The notes: generated by a model from the sequence alone, not told the origin. 64,000 bases of DNA from Corynebacterium curieae (GCF_027570035.1 NZ_JAKMUU010000001.1:558001-622000); one strand, 5' to 3'; shown: positions 26,257 to 35,500, counted from the stretch's first letter. A program made the numbers and translations.

Positions 26257-27600
26257 ATGCAAGATTTCAACCACCGGCTTCCGCAGCAGCGGAACGTGCG
26301 CACCGCTATCCCCGGACCGCGTAGCCAAGAATTGGAGCAGCAGCGCGAGGCTGCACTCGCACGCGGACTAGTACCGGGCCTGCCGGCTTATATCGTCGAT
26401 GGCGATGGCGGCGTTTTAGTCGACGTCGATGGAAATAGCTTCGTAGATTTCGCCTCCGGTATCGCCGTGACAACGGTGGGCGCCTCCAATGAACGAGTAA
26501 CCACCGCTGTCTCCGAGGCCGCATCGCACCTTCTTCATACGTGCTTTTTAAATGCGCCCTATGAAGGGTTTGTTGCCGTCGCCCGCAAGCTCAATGAGCT
26601 CACCCCTGGAGAGCATAAGAAAAAGAGTGCACTCTTTTCCACGGGTGCCGAAGCAATAGAAAACGCGGTAAAGATTGCCCGCAACTACACCGGTAAAAAC
26701 CGCGTGGCCGTCTTTGATTCCGCCTTCCACGGCCGTACCAATCTGACGATGACCATGACCGCGAAGAATAAACCCTACAAGGCAGGATTCGGCACTCTCG
26801 CTGCAGATATTTACCGTGTGCCCGGCTCGTATCCCCTGCGCGATGGCCTAGATGGCCAACAAGCAATCGAGCGCACCATACGCGTCATCGAGCAAACAGT
26901 AGGCACCGAGGAGCTCGCCGCAGTAGTCATCGAGCCCATTCAAGGCGAAGGCGGCTTTGTCGAACCCGCGGAAGGATTCCTTCCCGCGCTACAGAAGTGG
27001 TGCAACGAGAACGGCGTCGTCTTTGTTGCCGATGAAATTCAAGCTGGAATGTGCCGCACCGGTTCCTGGTTTGCCTGCGATAAAGAAGGGGTTGTACCGG
27101 ATCTGATTACAACCGCCAAGGGCGTCGGCGGCGGCATGCCGCTTTCGGCTGTAACCGGACGAGCAGAGATCATGGACTCGCCCGGCCCAGGATCTTTGGG
27201 TGGCACCTATGCCGGCAATCCGGTGGCTTGCGCGGCCTCCCTTGCTGCCATCGAAGAGATGGAAGAAAAGAGCCTCGGCGCCCGGGCGCTTGAGATTGAG
27301 GCCATCATCCGCGAGGAGCTAGAACCGCTGCTGGAGCTGCCCAACGTGGCGGAGGTTCGCGGGCGTGGAGCAATGATTGCCATTGAATTCGCAGACGAAA
27401 AGGGCCGTCCGGATGCCGAGCTTACCGCCCAGGTAGCCGCCGCCTGCAAGGCCCAAGGGGTGCTCATCCTTACCTGCGGTCTCGACGGCAACGTCATCCG
27501 TTTGCTTCCGCCCCTAGTCATCAACGAGGAAACTCTGCGTGATGGATTGCAGGTCCTTGCCGCAGAAATCCGCAAGAGCCAATCCCCCACTCACCTCTAA
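26257..27600 (+). CDS. gabT: Class III aminotransferase, GabT-like
   Basis: A 447-residue PLP-dependent aminotransferase close to 4-aminobutyrate aminotransferases. Cofactor motifs are FSTGAEAIENAVKIAR, AFHGRTNLTMTMTAK, VFVADEIQAGMCRTG and the Schiff-base lysine in TTAKGVGGGMPLSAV. AAGGAG lies 5 nt before the ATG. GABA is the closest named substrate, but context with a monooxygenase, esterase and alcohol dehydrogenase suggests another amine may be used. It is the first gene of a five-gene operon divergent from pucR. Confidence 0.9.
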   Translation: MQDFNHRLPQQRNVRTAIPGPRSQELEQQREAALARGLVPGLPAYIVDGDGGVLVDVDGNSFVDFASGIAVTTVGASNERVTTAVSEAASHLLHTCFLNAPYEGFVAVARKLNELTPGEHKKKSALFSTGAEAIENAVKIARNYTGKNRVAVFDSAFHGRTNLTMTMTAKNKPYKAGFGTLAADIYRVPGSYPLRDGLDGQQAIERTIRVIEQTVGTEELAAVVIEPIQGEGGFVEPAEGFLPALQKWCNENGVVFVADEIQAGMCRTGSWFACDKEGVVPDLITTAKGVGGGMPLSAVTGRAEIMDSPGPGSLGGTYAGNPVACAASLAAIEEMEEKSLGARALEIEAIIREELEPLLELPNVAEVRGRGAMIAIEFADEKGRPDAELTAQVAAACKAQGVLILTCGLDGNVIRLLPPLVINEETLRDGLQVLAAEIRKSQSPTHL

Positions 27601-27655
27601 TCCCTAGATACCGGCTAAAGCAGCCACTGTCCCCACCAAAGAAGGAGTACACCTC

Positions 27656-29116
27656 ATGTCTAACCCACACATCTACGATTGCATCATCCTCGGCACCGGC
27701 TACGGCGGCATTGGTATGGGAGCCCAGCTGACCAAGGATGGCACGGAAAACTACCTCATCCTAGAAGCTGCCGATGAAGTAGGCGGAGTATGGCGCGATA
27801 ATACCTACCCGGGTGCCGCCTGCGATACCCAAGCACTTATCTACTGCTACTCCTACTTCCTCAACCTCGGCGTCTCGCGCATGTTTGCCGGCCAAGTCGA
27901 AATGCTGGGGTACTTAAAGGCCATGGCAGAAGAGTTCAATCTCTACGAGCACATCAGGTTCAACCACCGCATCACCCGCTCCGAGTGGCTGGAAGAGATG
28001 AAGGCGTGGGAGGTGGAAACCGCTACCGGTGAAACCTTCTACGGGCGTGTCTTTGTGGGAGCTTGGGGTCAGCTTTCCAAGCCAAAGATTCCTAACTTTC
28101 CAGGCCGGGAGCGCTTCAAGGGAGTACAGTTCCATTCCGCTGAATGGGATCATTCCACTGATTTGAGCAATAAGAAGGTAGCGACCATCGGCAACGCCGC
28201 TTCTGCCGTCCAGCTCGTGCCCGAGGTAGCTAAGGTGGCCGGTCACCTCGCCGTATTCCAGCGCTCTGCCAATTACATTCTGCCGCGCAACCAGGTCATC
28301 TTTAGTGAGGAAGAACTGCAGGAGTTCCAAGAGAACCCGGATTCCTACCGCGCTATCCGCCAAGAAATTCACGATACCCGCGAGGCAGGATTCGAGCGCA
28401 CCCGCAAAGGCACAGATTCTGCCGCAGAGGGCGTCGAGCAGGCGATGGAGCACCTGCGCTCCCAAGTCAATGATCCCGCACTGGTAGAAAAGCTAACGCC
28501 TACCTTCGCCTTTGGCTGCAAGCGCATTCTGCGGTCGGATGACTTCTACCCCACCTTTAACCGAGAGAATGTCTCCCTAATCACCGAAGGCATTGCGGAG
28601 ATTACTGAAAACGGCATCCGCACTGCCGACGGCGTGGAGCACGAGTTTGATGTCATCATCTATGCCACCGGTTTCTACTCCCAAGAATTCCAGGGCGATC
28701 TCAAAGTCATCGGCCGTGGCGGTCTAGACCTACGCGAGCGCTGGGGTAACTCACCGGAGGCCTACCTGGGTATGTCTGTCGACGGCTTCCCCAACTTCTT
28801 TATGCTCTACGGCCCCAATACCAACCTGAACCATCACTCCGTAGTGGCGATGCTGGAAGAACAGGATAAATACATCAGCCAGGCGGTAGATTTCCTGCGC
28901 GATAACCCAAACAAGGTGCTGGACGTAGACCCGCAGGTATTGCGCGAGTTCAATGACCGCATCCAAGCTGAGCTGCAAGATTCCGCCTTCTCCGCAGATT
29001 GTTCGTCTTGGTATAAGAACGAAGACGGCAAGGTCATCAATAACTGGTCCGGCAACGTGGCCGAGTACCAAGACCTCACCCGCGAGCTGCAAGTAGATGA
29101 CTACCGCGTGGCGTAG
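27656..29116 (+). CDS. Flavin monooxygenase, Baeyer-Villiger type
   Basis: A 486-residue FAD/NADPH class B monooxygenase. The FAD site is ILGTGYGGIGMG, DEVGGVWRDNTYPGAACD follows, and the Baeyer-Villiger fingerprint FxGxxxHxxxW is present as FKGVQFHSAEW. A second dinucleotide motif is TIGNAASAV. Such enzymes insert oxygen next to a carbonyl, turning ketones into esters. The substrate is not known. The esterase encoded next would hydrolyse such an ester. AAGGAG lies upstream, and the spacing in the operon is tight. Confidence 0.9.
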   Translation: MSNPHIYDCIILGTGYGGIGMGAQLTKDGTENYLILEAADEVGGVWRDNTYPGAACDTQALIYCYSYFLNLGVSRMFAGQVEMLGYLKAMAEEFNLYEHIRFNHRITRSEWLEEMKAWEVETATGETFYGRVFVGAWGQLSKPKIPNFPGRERFKGVQFHSAEWDHSTDLSNKKVATIGNAASAVQLVPEVAKVAGHLAVFQRSANYILPRNQVIFSEEELQEFQENPDSYRAIRQEIHDTREAGFERTRKGTDSAAEGVEQAMEHLRSQVNDPALVEKLTPTFAFGCKRILRSDDFYPTFNRENVSLITEGIAEITENGIRTADGVEHEFDVIIYATGFYSQEFQGDLKVIGRGGLDLRERWGNSPEAYLGMSVDGFPNFFMLYGPNTNLNHHSVVAMLEEQDKYISQAVDFLRDNPNKVLDVDPQVLREFNDRIQAELQDSAFSADCSSWYKNEDGKVINNWSGNVAEYQDLTRELQVDDYRVA

Positions 29117-29173
29117 TTACCCGAAGGCCCACGCTCCTTTATGAGCCGAATCGTTTCCAGAAAGGAACGCTTT

Positions 29174-30166
29174 ATGTACACACAATCCGATGAATACTCC
29201 GGCCGCCCTGTGGCCGAGGATGCGTGGAAAGCACTCGCTCCTTTCCGTGATGCTGGAGCACAGTCTTTCCATAACTTCCCTATCCCGGAAGTCCGCGAAA
29301 GCTATATCAACTCCACCGGCGCCAATCCCCTGCACGAAAGCACCCCGCCGAAGAGCACCGACTATCCCGTGCACGATTTCCAAGTACGCGTCTATGAACC
29401 GCGAGAAGCTGCAGCGCGCCAGGATGCAACCCCGGCCATCCTCTTTATGCACGGCGGCGGGTGGCTGATGGGCAACCTGGAAACGCACGATTCAGTGGCG
29501 CGTAGATTAGCAGTGCTTACCGGTTTCCCTATCATCGCGGTGGATTATCGCCTCGCACCCGAGCACCCGTACCCCGCCGCCATCGATGATTGCCGCGCTG
29601 CGTACCGCTGGGTATCGGATTCCTCAGCAGAACATGGGCTCACCGTCGATTCGATTGCGGTCGTGGGCGATTCTGCAGGTGGCCAATTGGCGGCGGTGAT
29701 GGCCAATGAGTTTAGCGGCGTGGAAGGCGTTGCCCCGCTAAGCAGCCAAGTGTTGCTCTACCCAATTACGGATTGTTCCCAACAGCGCACCGAAAACGGT
29801 GCCTCCTACCAGCGCCTAGAAGCCGGCTTTCCTCTAGTGGCCGATACCATGCGGTGGTTTATCAATACTTTTATCACCGAGGAATCCCAGCGCACCGCGA
29901 AAGACCTTTCACCGCTGCTGCACGAGCTTCCAGAAAACCTGCCCCCAGCGCTGGTCATCACGGTAGATAACGATCCATTGGCGGATGAAGGCGGGGAATA
30001 CGCGCTCAAGCTCGCCCGAGCTGGCGTGGATGTGACTTATAAGCACCTGGTGGGCTACCACCACGGGCTTTTTACCTCCGCAGGCATTATCCAGCGCGGC
30101 GAGCAAGAGCTTGCCGACGTCGCTTCTTTCCTCCGCCGCACCGCCCGCGGCTCATCCCCGAGCTAG
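29174..30166 (+). CDS. HSL-family alpha/beta hydrolase (esterase)
   Basis: A 330-residue hormone-sensitive-lipase-type carboxylesterase. The oxyanion motif is MHGGGWLMG, YRLAPEHPYPAAIDD follows, the nucleophile is in GDSAGGQLAA, and the acid and base are in VDNDPLADEG and YHHGLF. The start at 29174 has AAAGGAA about 7 nt upstream; the longer frame is less likely. Placed after a Baeyer-Villiger-type enzyme, its likely role is to cleave the ester product. Confidence 0.9.
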   Translation: MYTQSDEYSGRPVAEDAWKALAPFRDAGAQSFHNFPIPEVRESYINSTGANPLHESTPPKSTDYPVHDFQVRVYEPREAAARQDATPAILFMHGGGWLMGNLETHDSVARRLAVLTGFPIIAVDYRLAPEHPYPAAIDDCRAAYRWVSDSSAEHGLTVDSIAVVGDSAGGQLAAVMANEFSGVEGVAPLSSQVLLYPITDCSQQRTENGASYQRLEAGFPLVADTMRWFINTFITEESQRTAKDLSPLLHELPENLPPALVITVDNDPLADEGGEYALKLARAGVDVTYKHLVGYHHGLFTSAGIIQRGEQELADVASFLRRTARGSSPS

Positions 30167-30214
30167 GCCGCTTCTCCTTTGCCCCTATCACTTTCCTAGT
30201 AAGGAACCACTGAC

Positions 30215-31597
30215 ATGTTTAAACGTTCATTTGGCATCGCGATGGCCTTCATCGGCGTGCTTGCCGGTGCCTCCTTTGCCTCTGGCCGCGAGGCGCTGCA
30301 GTACTTCGTGGCCTTTGGCAATTGGGGCATAGTCGGCGCGGTGTGTACCGCGATTGCCATGATGGTCTCCGGCATCACCATCTTGCAGATGGGTTCTTAT
30401 CACCGCGCTAAAGAACACACTTCAGTCTTTGAAGCGGTCTCCACGCCCATCGTGTCCAAACTGCTAGATTTCGGCACGCTTACCTGCCTGTTCTGCATTG
30501 GCTTTGCCATGTTTGCTGGTGCGGGTACCAATCTAAACCAGCAATGGGGCTGGCCGGTATGGATCGGGGCAATCATAATGCTGATTTTGACCTTGCTCAC
30601 CGGTCTTTTGGACGTTGATAAAGTCACCATTGCCATCGGCGCGATTACCCCGCTGATTATCGCTTTATTGACCATCGGCACTTTGTACACGGTCTTTACC
30701 GCCTCCCCGGATTGGAGCCACCTCAACGAGCAAGCACAACAGATTCCCACCACTTTGCCCAACTGGTGGGTCTCGGCGCTAAATAACATGGGCCTGAACG
30801 TCATTGTGGTGGTATCCATGACTATCGTCATCGGTGGCAATTTTCTCGATGCCAAAGAAGTAGGCTACGGCGGCATCATGGGCGGGCTATGCTTCCTCTT
30901 CCTCCTAGCCGTACTCGTCGGTGGCTTGTACATCTCCATCGGTCCGGTCACCGAGGCCGAAATGCCTACCCTAGAGATGATCACGCAAATTCACCCGTGG
31001 CTGGGTATTCCGATGGCCGTAGCCATCTACGGCATGATCTACAACACCTCAATCGGCATGTTCTATGCCTTTGCCAAGCGCTTGACCCGCAGCAAACCTC
31101 AGAACTTCTACAAGGTCTATTGCATCTCGGTGCTTATCGGCTTCGTCCTGTCCTTCATCGGCTTTGGCAACCTCATCGGCTGGGTCTATCCCATCTTGGG
31201 CTATATGGGCATCGCCATGATGTGCATCATTGGCTACGCCTGGGTCAAAAATCGCAAGGAACTAGAAAGCGAAAGCGAGCTGCGCCGCCGCGCCCGAGAG
31301 CTACTGCAAAAGCGCTTCGAAGGCGAAGAAACCCTATCGGAGGCAGAAATGCGCGAATTGGTCTCCATCGCCCGAAACTCATCGATCCCAGAGTCCGAGT
31401 TCATCACGGAAATCATGACCGAGGTAGATGCCGAGGATCCGCACCTACAAATCCATGACGGTAAATTGCACTCGCTCATTACCGGCAAACCCCGCCCGAA
31501 AAGGCGGCGAACAACCGTCGATGACCACACACCGCCTCATCCCCCGCACGAGTCGCACCAAGAAACCACAACCCCAAAGCTAGAAAAGGAGCTGTAA
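30215..31597 (+). CDS. YkvI-family membrane transporter
   Basis: A 460-residue polytopic membrane protein of the YkvI group (COG3949), related to amino-acid/sodium-symporter-fold carriers, with about ten hydrophobic segments. It begins MFKRSFGIAMAFIGVLAGAS with the conserved FASGREALQYF. A hydrophilic cytoplasmic tail of about 110 residues with charged helices is added after the last helix. In this operon it probably imports the substrate for the aminotransferase/monooxygenase pathway. The 7-bp gap to the next gene supports co-transcription. Confidence 0.85.
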   Translation: MFKRSFGIAMAFIGVLAGASFASGREALQYFVAFGNWGIVGAVCTAIAMMVSGITILQMGSYHRAKEHTSVFEAVSTPIVSKLLDFGTLTCLFCIGFAMFAGAGTNLNQQWGWPVWIGAIIMLILTLLTGLLDVDKVTIAIGAITPLIIALLTIGTLYTVFTASPDWSHLNEQAQQIPTTLPNWWVSALNNMGLNVIVVVSMTIVIGGNFLDAKEVGYGGIMGGLCFLFLLAVLVGGLYISIGPVTEAEMPTLEMITQIHPWLGIPMAVAIYGMIYNTSIGMFYAFAKRLTRSKPQNFYKVYCISVLIGFVLSFIGFGNLIGWVYPILGYMGIAMMCIIGYAWVKNRKELESESELRRRARELLQKRFEGEETLSEAEMRELVSIARNSSIPESEFITEIMTEVDAEDPHLQIHDGKLHSLITGKPRPKRRRTTVDDHTPPHPPHESHQETTTPKLEKEL

Positions 31598-31603
31598 TCC
31601 ATC

Positions 31604-32722
31604 ATGACTGAATCCCTGCAGATTAAAGGCGCCGTTCTCGAACGCTCTGATGCCCCACGCCCCTACGCGGACTCGCAGCCGCTGACAATCAGTGATCTCG
31701 AGCTCACCGCCCCTGGCGAGGGCGAAATCCTCGTAAAAATCACCGCCGCCGGCTTGTGCCATTCCGATCTTTCGGTGGTCAATAACAACCGTCCGCGCCC
31801 ACTACCCATGCTGCTAGGTCACGAATCCGCCGGCGTGGTTGAAGCAGTTGGGCCCAACGTCACCTCTGTCAGTGAAGGCGACCACGTGGTCATGACTTTC
31901 CTGCCACGCTGCGGCGAGTGTGCAGGGTGCAAAACCAATGGCAAGATGCCCTGCGAGGTGGGCTCCAAATCCAATGGTGAGGGCACACTCATCCGCGGTA
32001 CCCGCCACCTCACCCGCAATGGCGAGGTAGTCCAACACCATCTGGGCGTTTCCGGGTTTGCCACCCACGCAGTGGTATCCGAGCTTTCCGTAGTTCCTAT
32101 TGGCAAGGATGTCCCGGCCGATATTGCTGCCATCTTTGGTTGTGCCATCCTCACCGGCGGCGGAGCGGTACTCAACGAGGTTAAGCCTGGTCCGGAGGAC
32201 ACCATTGCCGTCGTGGGCCTTGGTGGCGTAGGCATGTCCGCCGTGATTACCGCTGCGGCACTGGGTGTCAAGGAAATCGTGGGCATCGATATGCAGCCGG
32301 ATAAGCTAGAAAAAGCCCGCGAGCTGGGTGCCACCTCTGCCATGTCCGCGGAGGAAGCAGAAGCCTCTGGGAAACGATTCAGCGCCGTGATTGAAGCAGC
32401 CGGCCACCCCAAGGCTTTAGAGACGGCCTATAAGATCACCGCTCCTGGTGGCCTGACCGTAACTGTTGGCCTGCCGGCTCCACATTCCGTTAGCGAAATT
32501 GACCCGCTCGTCATGACCAGTGAGGCTCGCCGCCTACACGGTTGCTACCTCGGTTCTTCTGTGCCAGCTACCGATATTCCGAAATATGAGCAGCTGTGGC
32601 GCGAAGGAAAGCTCAACGCCGAGGGCCTGATTTCTTCCCATATCAAGCTCGAAGATATCAATGCGGCAATGGATAACCTCAGCGATGGGCTAGCACTGCG
32701 CCAAATCATCGAATTTGACTAG
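31604..32722 (+). CDS. Zinc-dependent alcohol dehydrogenase
   Basis: A 372-residue medium-chain dehydrogenase. Catalytic zinc ligands are in AAGLCHSD and GHESAGVVEAVG, the structural zinc loop is RCGECAGCKTNGKMPC, and the NAD site is VVGLGGVGMSA with the acidic end in GIDMQ. It resembles class III/long-chain alcohol dehydrogenases. It would oxidise the alcohol released by the esterase, or the substrate before the monooxygenase. It is the last gene of the operon and is followed by a strong hairpin. Confidence 0.92.
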   Translation: MTESLQIKGAVLERSDAPRPYADSQPLTISDLELTAPGEGEILVKITAAGLCHSDLSVVNNNRPRPLPMLLGHESAGVVEAVGPNVTSVSEGDHVVMTFLPRCGECAGCKTNGKMPCEVGSKSNGEGTLIRGTRHLTRNGEVVQHHLGVSGFATHAVVSELSVVPIGKDVPADIAAIFGCAILTGGGAVLNEVKPGPEDTIAVVGLGGVGMSAVITAAALGVKEIVGIDMQPDKLEKARELGATSAMSAEEAEASGKRFSAVIEAAGHPKALETAYKITAPGGLTVTVGLPAPHSVSEIDPLVMTSEARRLHGCYLGSSVPATDIPKYEQLWREGKLNAEGLISSHIKLEDINAAMDNLSDGLALRQIIEFD

Positions 32723-32745
32723 ACCCCTGGTTCCTCACTCCTCCC

Positions 32746-32780
32746 GCGCCCCGCGCCAGTTCATTCCCGGCGCGGGGCGC
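32746..32780 (+). terminator. GC-rich hairpin after the catabolic operon
   Basis: GCGCCCCGCGCC (32746-32757) pairs perfectly with GGCGCGGGGCGC (32769-32780). No T run follows, so the terminator type is uncertain. Confidence 0.6.
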
Positions 32781-32849
32781 ATCTCTACCTAGCCGCATAC
32801 AAGCCCACATTCGTCGGCGCTGCTCGCCCGCTACAGAAAGAAGCGTCCC

Positions 32850-33008
32850 ATGTCTGAAGAAAAGAAGACTTCCCAAGGCCACGCCGCGCCCACATCTCAA
32901 GCCACCAATGGAATCGGCACTCCTTCTCCGCACTGGAAGACTGTCAGCGTCTACAAAGGTCACGAACTGAGTAACACGGTTGGAATTTACAAACCTGCCA
33001 AACCGTGA
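32850..33008 (+). CDS. Short ORF, possibly a truncated 5' gene end
   Basis: A 52-codon frame, MSEEKKTSQGHAAPTSQ... with GHELSNTVGIYKPAKP at its end, preceded by AAAGAAG 6 nt upstream. The beginning looks native, hydrophilic and G+C-rich like the operon. It stops exactly where the AT-rich Pycsar genes begin. It could be the first 45-50 residues of a transporter or enzyme gene cut by the acquired segment, or a real small protein. I do not recognise it. Confidence 0.4.
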   Translation: MSEEKKTSQGHAAPTSQATNGIGTPSPHWKTVSVYKGHELSNTVGIYKPAKP

Positions 33009-33017
33009 AATCACCAA

Positions 33018-33569
33018 CTATACTTTAACGATAAAAACAACAACTAAAGCCAGTAGAAAGACAATTTCAGACATCAAGAATCTCAGAGCCAGCTTAGCCC
33101 AATAGAATTTTTTCGCCGCGACCCTCGAGTTTTCAAACACCTGCTGGATGATCAAACTAGAATAAGCAACCTGAGTTCCATTAAGTGATTGAGACAGAGT
33201 ATTAGCTAGTTCCTCGGGGGAAGTAAAGCCCTCGTAAATGTCATGGAAATAAATAGGAGAAAATCTTCCCCCGATATTTCTAGCATGCTTCTTTGTTCGG
33301 GGGTTCAGCCCCCGCAGACAACAGCCGGCAGAAGCCATAGCTGACAGTAAAACCAAGGCCTCAAATAGCTTAATCAACCAATTAGGCTCTGGAAAATCTC
33401 TTCCAAGCTGAACTAGGCCTGGTACACCTGCACCTACGAAAGCTAAGGTGACGCCGAGCTTCGCCTCAGCATGCCGAATCCACTCCGAAACCATATTCAG
33501 AAGATGCCAGAGGTACTCACGATATTCAGAAGTTTCCATGCCTTCTTTTGGATTCTCAGATCCAGGCAC
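33018..33569 (-). CDS. Pycsar effector, PycTM-like transmembrane protein
   Basis: A 183-residue membrane protein. Residues about 30-60 include the WIRHAEAKLGVTLAFVGAG stretch expected for the DUF5706/Pycsar-effector fold, followed by hydrophobic segments LFEALVLLSAMASAGCCL and, at the C-terminus, MSEIVFLLALVVVFIVKV. In Pycsar systems the effector binds cyclic pyrimidine monophosphate and damages the membrane upon phage infection. It lies 2 bp after the cyclase stop, from a GTG with AGGAG upstream; ATG at 33539 is an alternative start. The family call rests on the motif and the cyclase partner. Confidence 0.75.
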   Translation of the reverse strand: MPGSENPKEGMETSEYREYLWHLLNMVSEWIRHAEAKLGVTLAFVGAGVPGLVQLGRDFPEPNWLIKLFEALVLLSAMASAGCCLRGLNPRTKKHARNIGGRFSPIYFHDIYEGFTSPEELANTLSQSLNGTQVAYSSLIIQQVFENSRVAAKKFYWAKLALRFLMSEIVFLLALVVVFIVKV

Positions 33570-33571
33570 CT

Positions 33572-34468
33572 CTACTTCACTCCTCTGAGATTCCTCGTAG
33601 CTTTTAGCTCGTTGGCGCGCTTTCTTTCCAGCGATACCTGCAGTCGGGGTTTATCCACCTCGGATCGCTTCTTTTCGCCTCGCAGAATCGACTCGCAAAA
33701 CTCTTCCCCGCAATTTGGACACCACGCAGAAGCAAGAAACATCCCTTGCCTTTCTGGGGCACCTTCAGGCAATTTCTTAATGGTCAAATCTTGCCACAGA
33801 AGAGAGGGCTCTCCGTTGCAGGTACAGGACCATGTCAAAAAATCATTCGCCTTTATCGCGTTCCAAACACTTTTAGTGACAGCCATCTGATTTTTGTCAA
33901 CTGAGGCAGAGGCCTTAAACGCGTAATTCACCGGTTTTCCTGGCCAGATGGGCGCTTGGGAACCTGGCTTTCGACGAACTCCGACCTTCTTCGCCAAAAG
34001 CTTGCCAGAGGCAATACCTACTTTTAGTCCAGTGTCTGGTAAAGAATCCCATTTGGTTTTTAGTTGCTCCAGCAAATCCTCACCAAAGGTTTTTATGGTT
34101 ACTCCTGCGCACAATGCCCTTTCTATTCGACGCTCACCCCAGAAAATCGCGTAGGCTCCGTCACCTTGAATAGATATAAAGTCCGCGCCAAAGTCATCGA
34201 AGATTTTTGCCACACTGCCGGTAGAGGCCTCGTATATATTTGCTGTTGACTGCACCCATTTATTCATTCCAAGCTTTGTGGAATTCTTCAGGTCAGCCAT
34301 TACCACGACGGCGTCATCAATTACTTTCCATCGTCGGGCCTCTATTTTTAAGTCATCATAAACCAAGCTATCACCAGCTGGTTCGACTTCGGGTGTCCTT
34401 TCAAGCTCTATTGCAACATTGTTTTTGACTTCCCCGAGAAGTCCCCGCAGACCATTTTTCAATTCCAC
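33572..34468 (-). CDS. Pycsar pyrimidine cyclase (PycC-like), class III nucleotidyl cyclase
   Basis: A 298-residue soluble cyclase. Metal-binding aspartates are at about residue 59 (VVVMADLKNSTKLG) and about 103 (ISIQGDGAYAIFWGE), as in class III cyclases, followed by the LKVGIASGKLL strand. The C-terminus carries a possible zinc ribbon (CTCNG and CPNCGEEFC). Pycsar cyclases make cCMP or cUMP after phage infection and trigger the adjacent membrane effector, encoded 2 bp downstream. The GTG at 34468 is the start. Base composition is more AT-rich than the core, fitting acquisition. Confidence 0.85.
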   Translation of the reverse strand: MELKNGLRGLLGEVKNNVAIELERTPEVEPAGDSLVYDDLKIEARRWKVIDDAVVVMADLKNSTKLGMNKWVQSTANIYEASTGSVAKIFDDFGADFISIQGDGAYAIFWGERRIERALCAGVTIKTFGEDLLEQLKTKWDSLPDTGLKVGIASGKLLAKKVGVRRKPGSQAPIWPGKPVNYAFKASASVDKNQMAVTKSVWNAIKANDFLTWSCTCNGEPSLLWQDLTIKKLPEGAPERQGMFLASAWCPNCGEEFCESILRGEKKRSEVDKPRLQVSLERKRANELKATRNLRGVK

Positions 34469-34651
34469 GCATCCGCCCCTTTCATGAATTGGTCCTCCAA
34501 ATTGACTATACGCTTATGAGAAACCAGTATCCGAGACACGGAACGAGCCAATCGACCTCTCTCACGGCAGCAAATGCCCAGGATGCTCCCACCACATAGA
34601 AACACTTTGAGGGGTTCGGTTTCACACTCCATTCGTCAAACTCTTCCCTCT

Positions 34652-35500
34652 CTACTCATCGATAACTTCCCCATCAATGACGGATGGCTCGGCAGGGTCG
34701 TCTTCAAGCTTGTCAGCAAACTCCGGTGACAGTTCATCAATATCATCAAACTCACCGTTCAATTGGCGTTCGAAAACGTTGATAAGCCGCGTTCCCATCG
34801 GCCTGAATGAGGCCCACGCAATTCCACCGGAAACAGCTCCGCCTAGTACTGGAACGGCCTTGGTGATGGTCTTCTCTACGGTTTTCTTAGTCACCTCGGC
34901 GCCGAGCATCGTGCCGGTTTTCTTGAGAACCGGATACCAAAAAGTTTTGGTCAAAGCCTTTGCAGCAACCTTCTTTCCTATTTTGGCCCCAACCTTTTGT
35001 GAGGTGTTAGCTATAAGCGCAGCAGCGCCGGCCGCACCGAACATTCCTCCCAGATAAGCCATAACTCGGATCTTTGCTTCATCAGAAAGGCCAGATGCTC
35101 CATTTGGCTCGAAAAGCTCATCTTCCCCGTACAGATACGAAATCTGTTGTGCCATGCGCATTGCAAAACCGAAATACTGCACAACATCTGCAGCGCCAGC
35201 CGGAATCATCATGAGGATGTTAGATGGAATACCGGACGCAAATGATACTGCCGCCGTCTTGGTTGTATTGGACGCTACGATCTTTTTGGCATGCTTGCGC
35301 AGTGTAGCCTGAGAAAATACCGCCTGCGGACCAAGCTTGAGAATCTCTTCCAGATAAGGAGACTCTTGGAATTGTTCCTTTAAAAATTCGTTGCGATCCA
35401 CTCTGACAAATGGAATTTTCGATGCCAAGTTGATCGTATTTAGGGCCGTCGCATACAAATCTTGCTCATCAGGAGCGGAAATTTGCAGCTTCTTTGACAT
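34652..35500 (-). CDS. EcsC-like protein
   Basis: A 282-residue protein with small amphipathic or hydrophobic stretches. The pattern MMIPAGAADVVQYFGFAMRMAQQISYLYGED and, near the C-terminus, KAVPVLGGAVSGGIAWASFRPMG resembles the EcsC protein family, whose function is unknown. GGTGGAG is about 7 nt before the ATG at 35500. It lies upstream of the Pycsar genes on the same strand, separated by about 180 bp. An acidic tail (DELSPEFADKLEDDP) ends it. Whether it belongs to the defence system is unclear. Confidence 0.65.
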   Translation of the reverse strand: MSKKLQISAPDEQDLYATALNTINLASKIPFVRVDRNEFLKEQFQESPYLEEILKLGPQAVFSQATLRKHAKKIVASNTTKTAAVSFASGIPSNILMMIPAGAADVVQYFGFAMRMAQQISYLYGEDELFEPNGASGLSDEAKIRVMAYLGGMFGAAGAAALIANTSQKVGAKIGKKVAAKALTKTFWYPVLKKTGTMLGAEVTKKTVEKTITKAVPVLGGAVSGGIAWASFRPMGTRLINVFERQLNGEFDDIDELSPEFADKLEDDPAEPSVIDGEVIDE

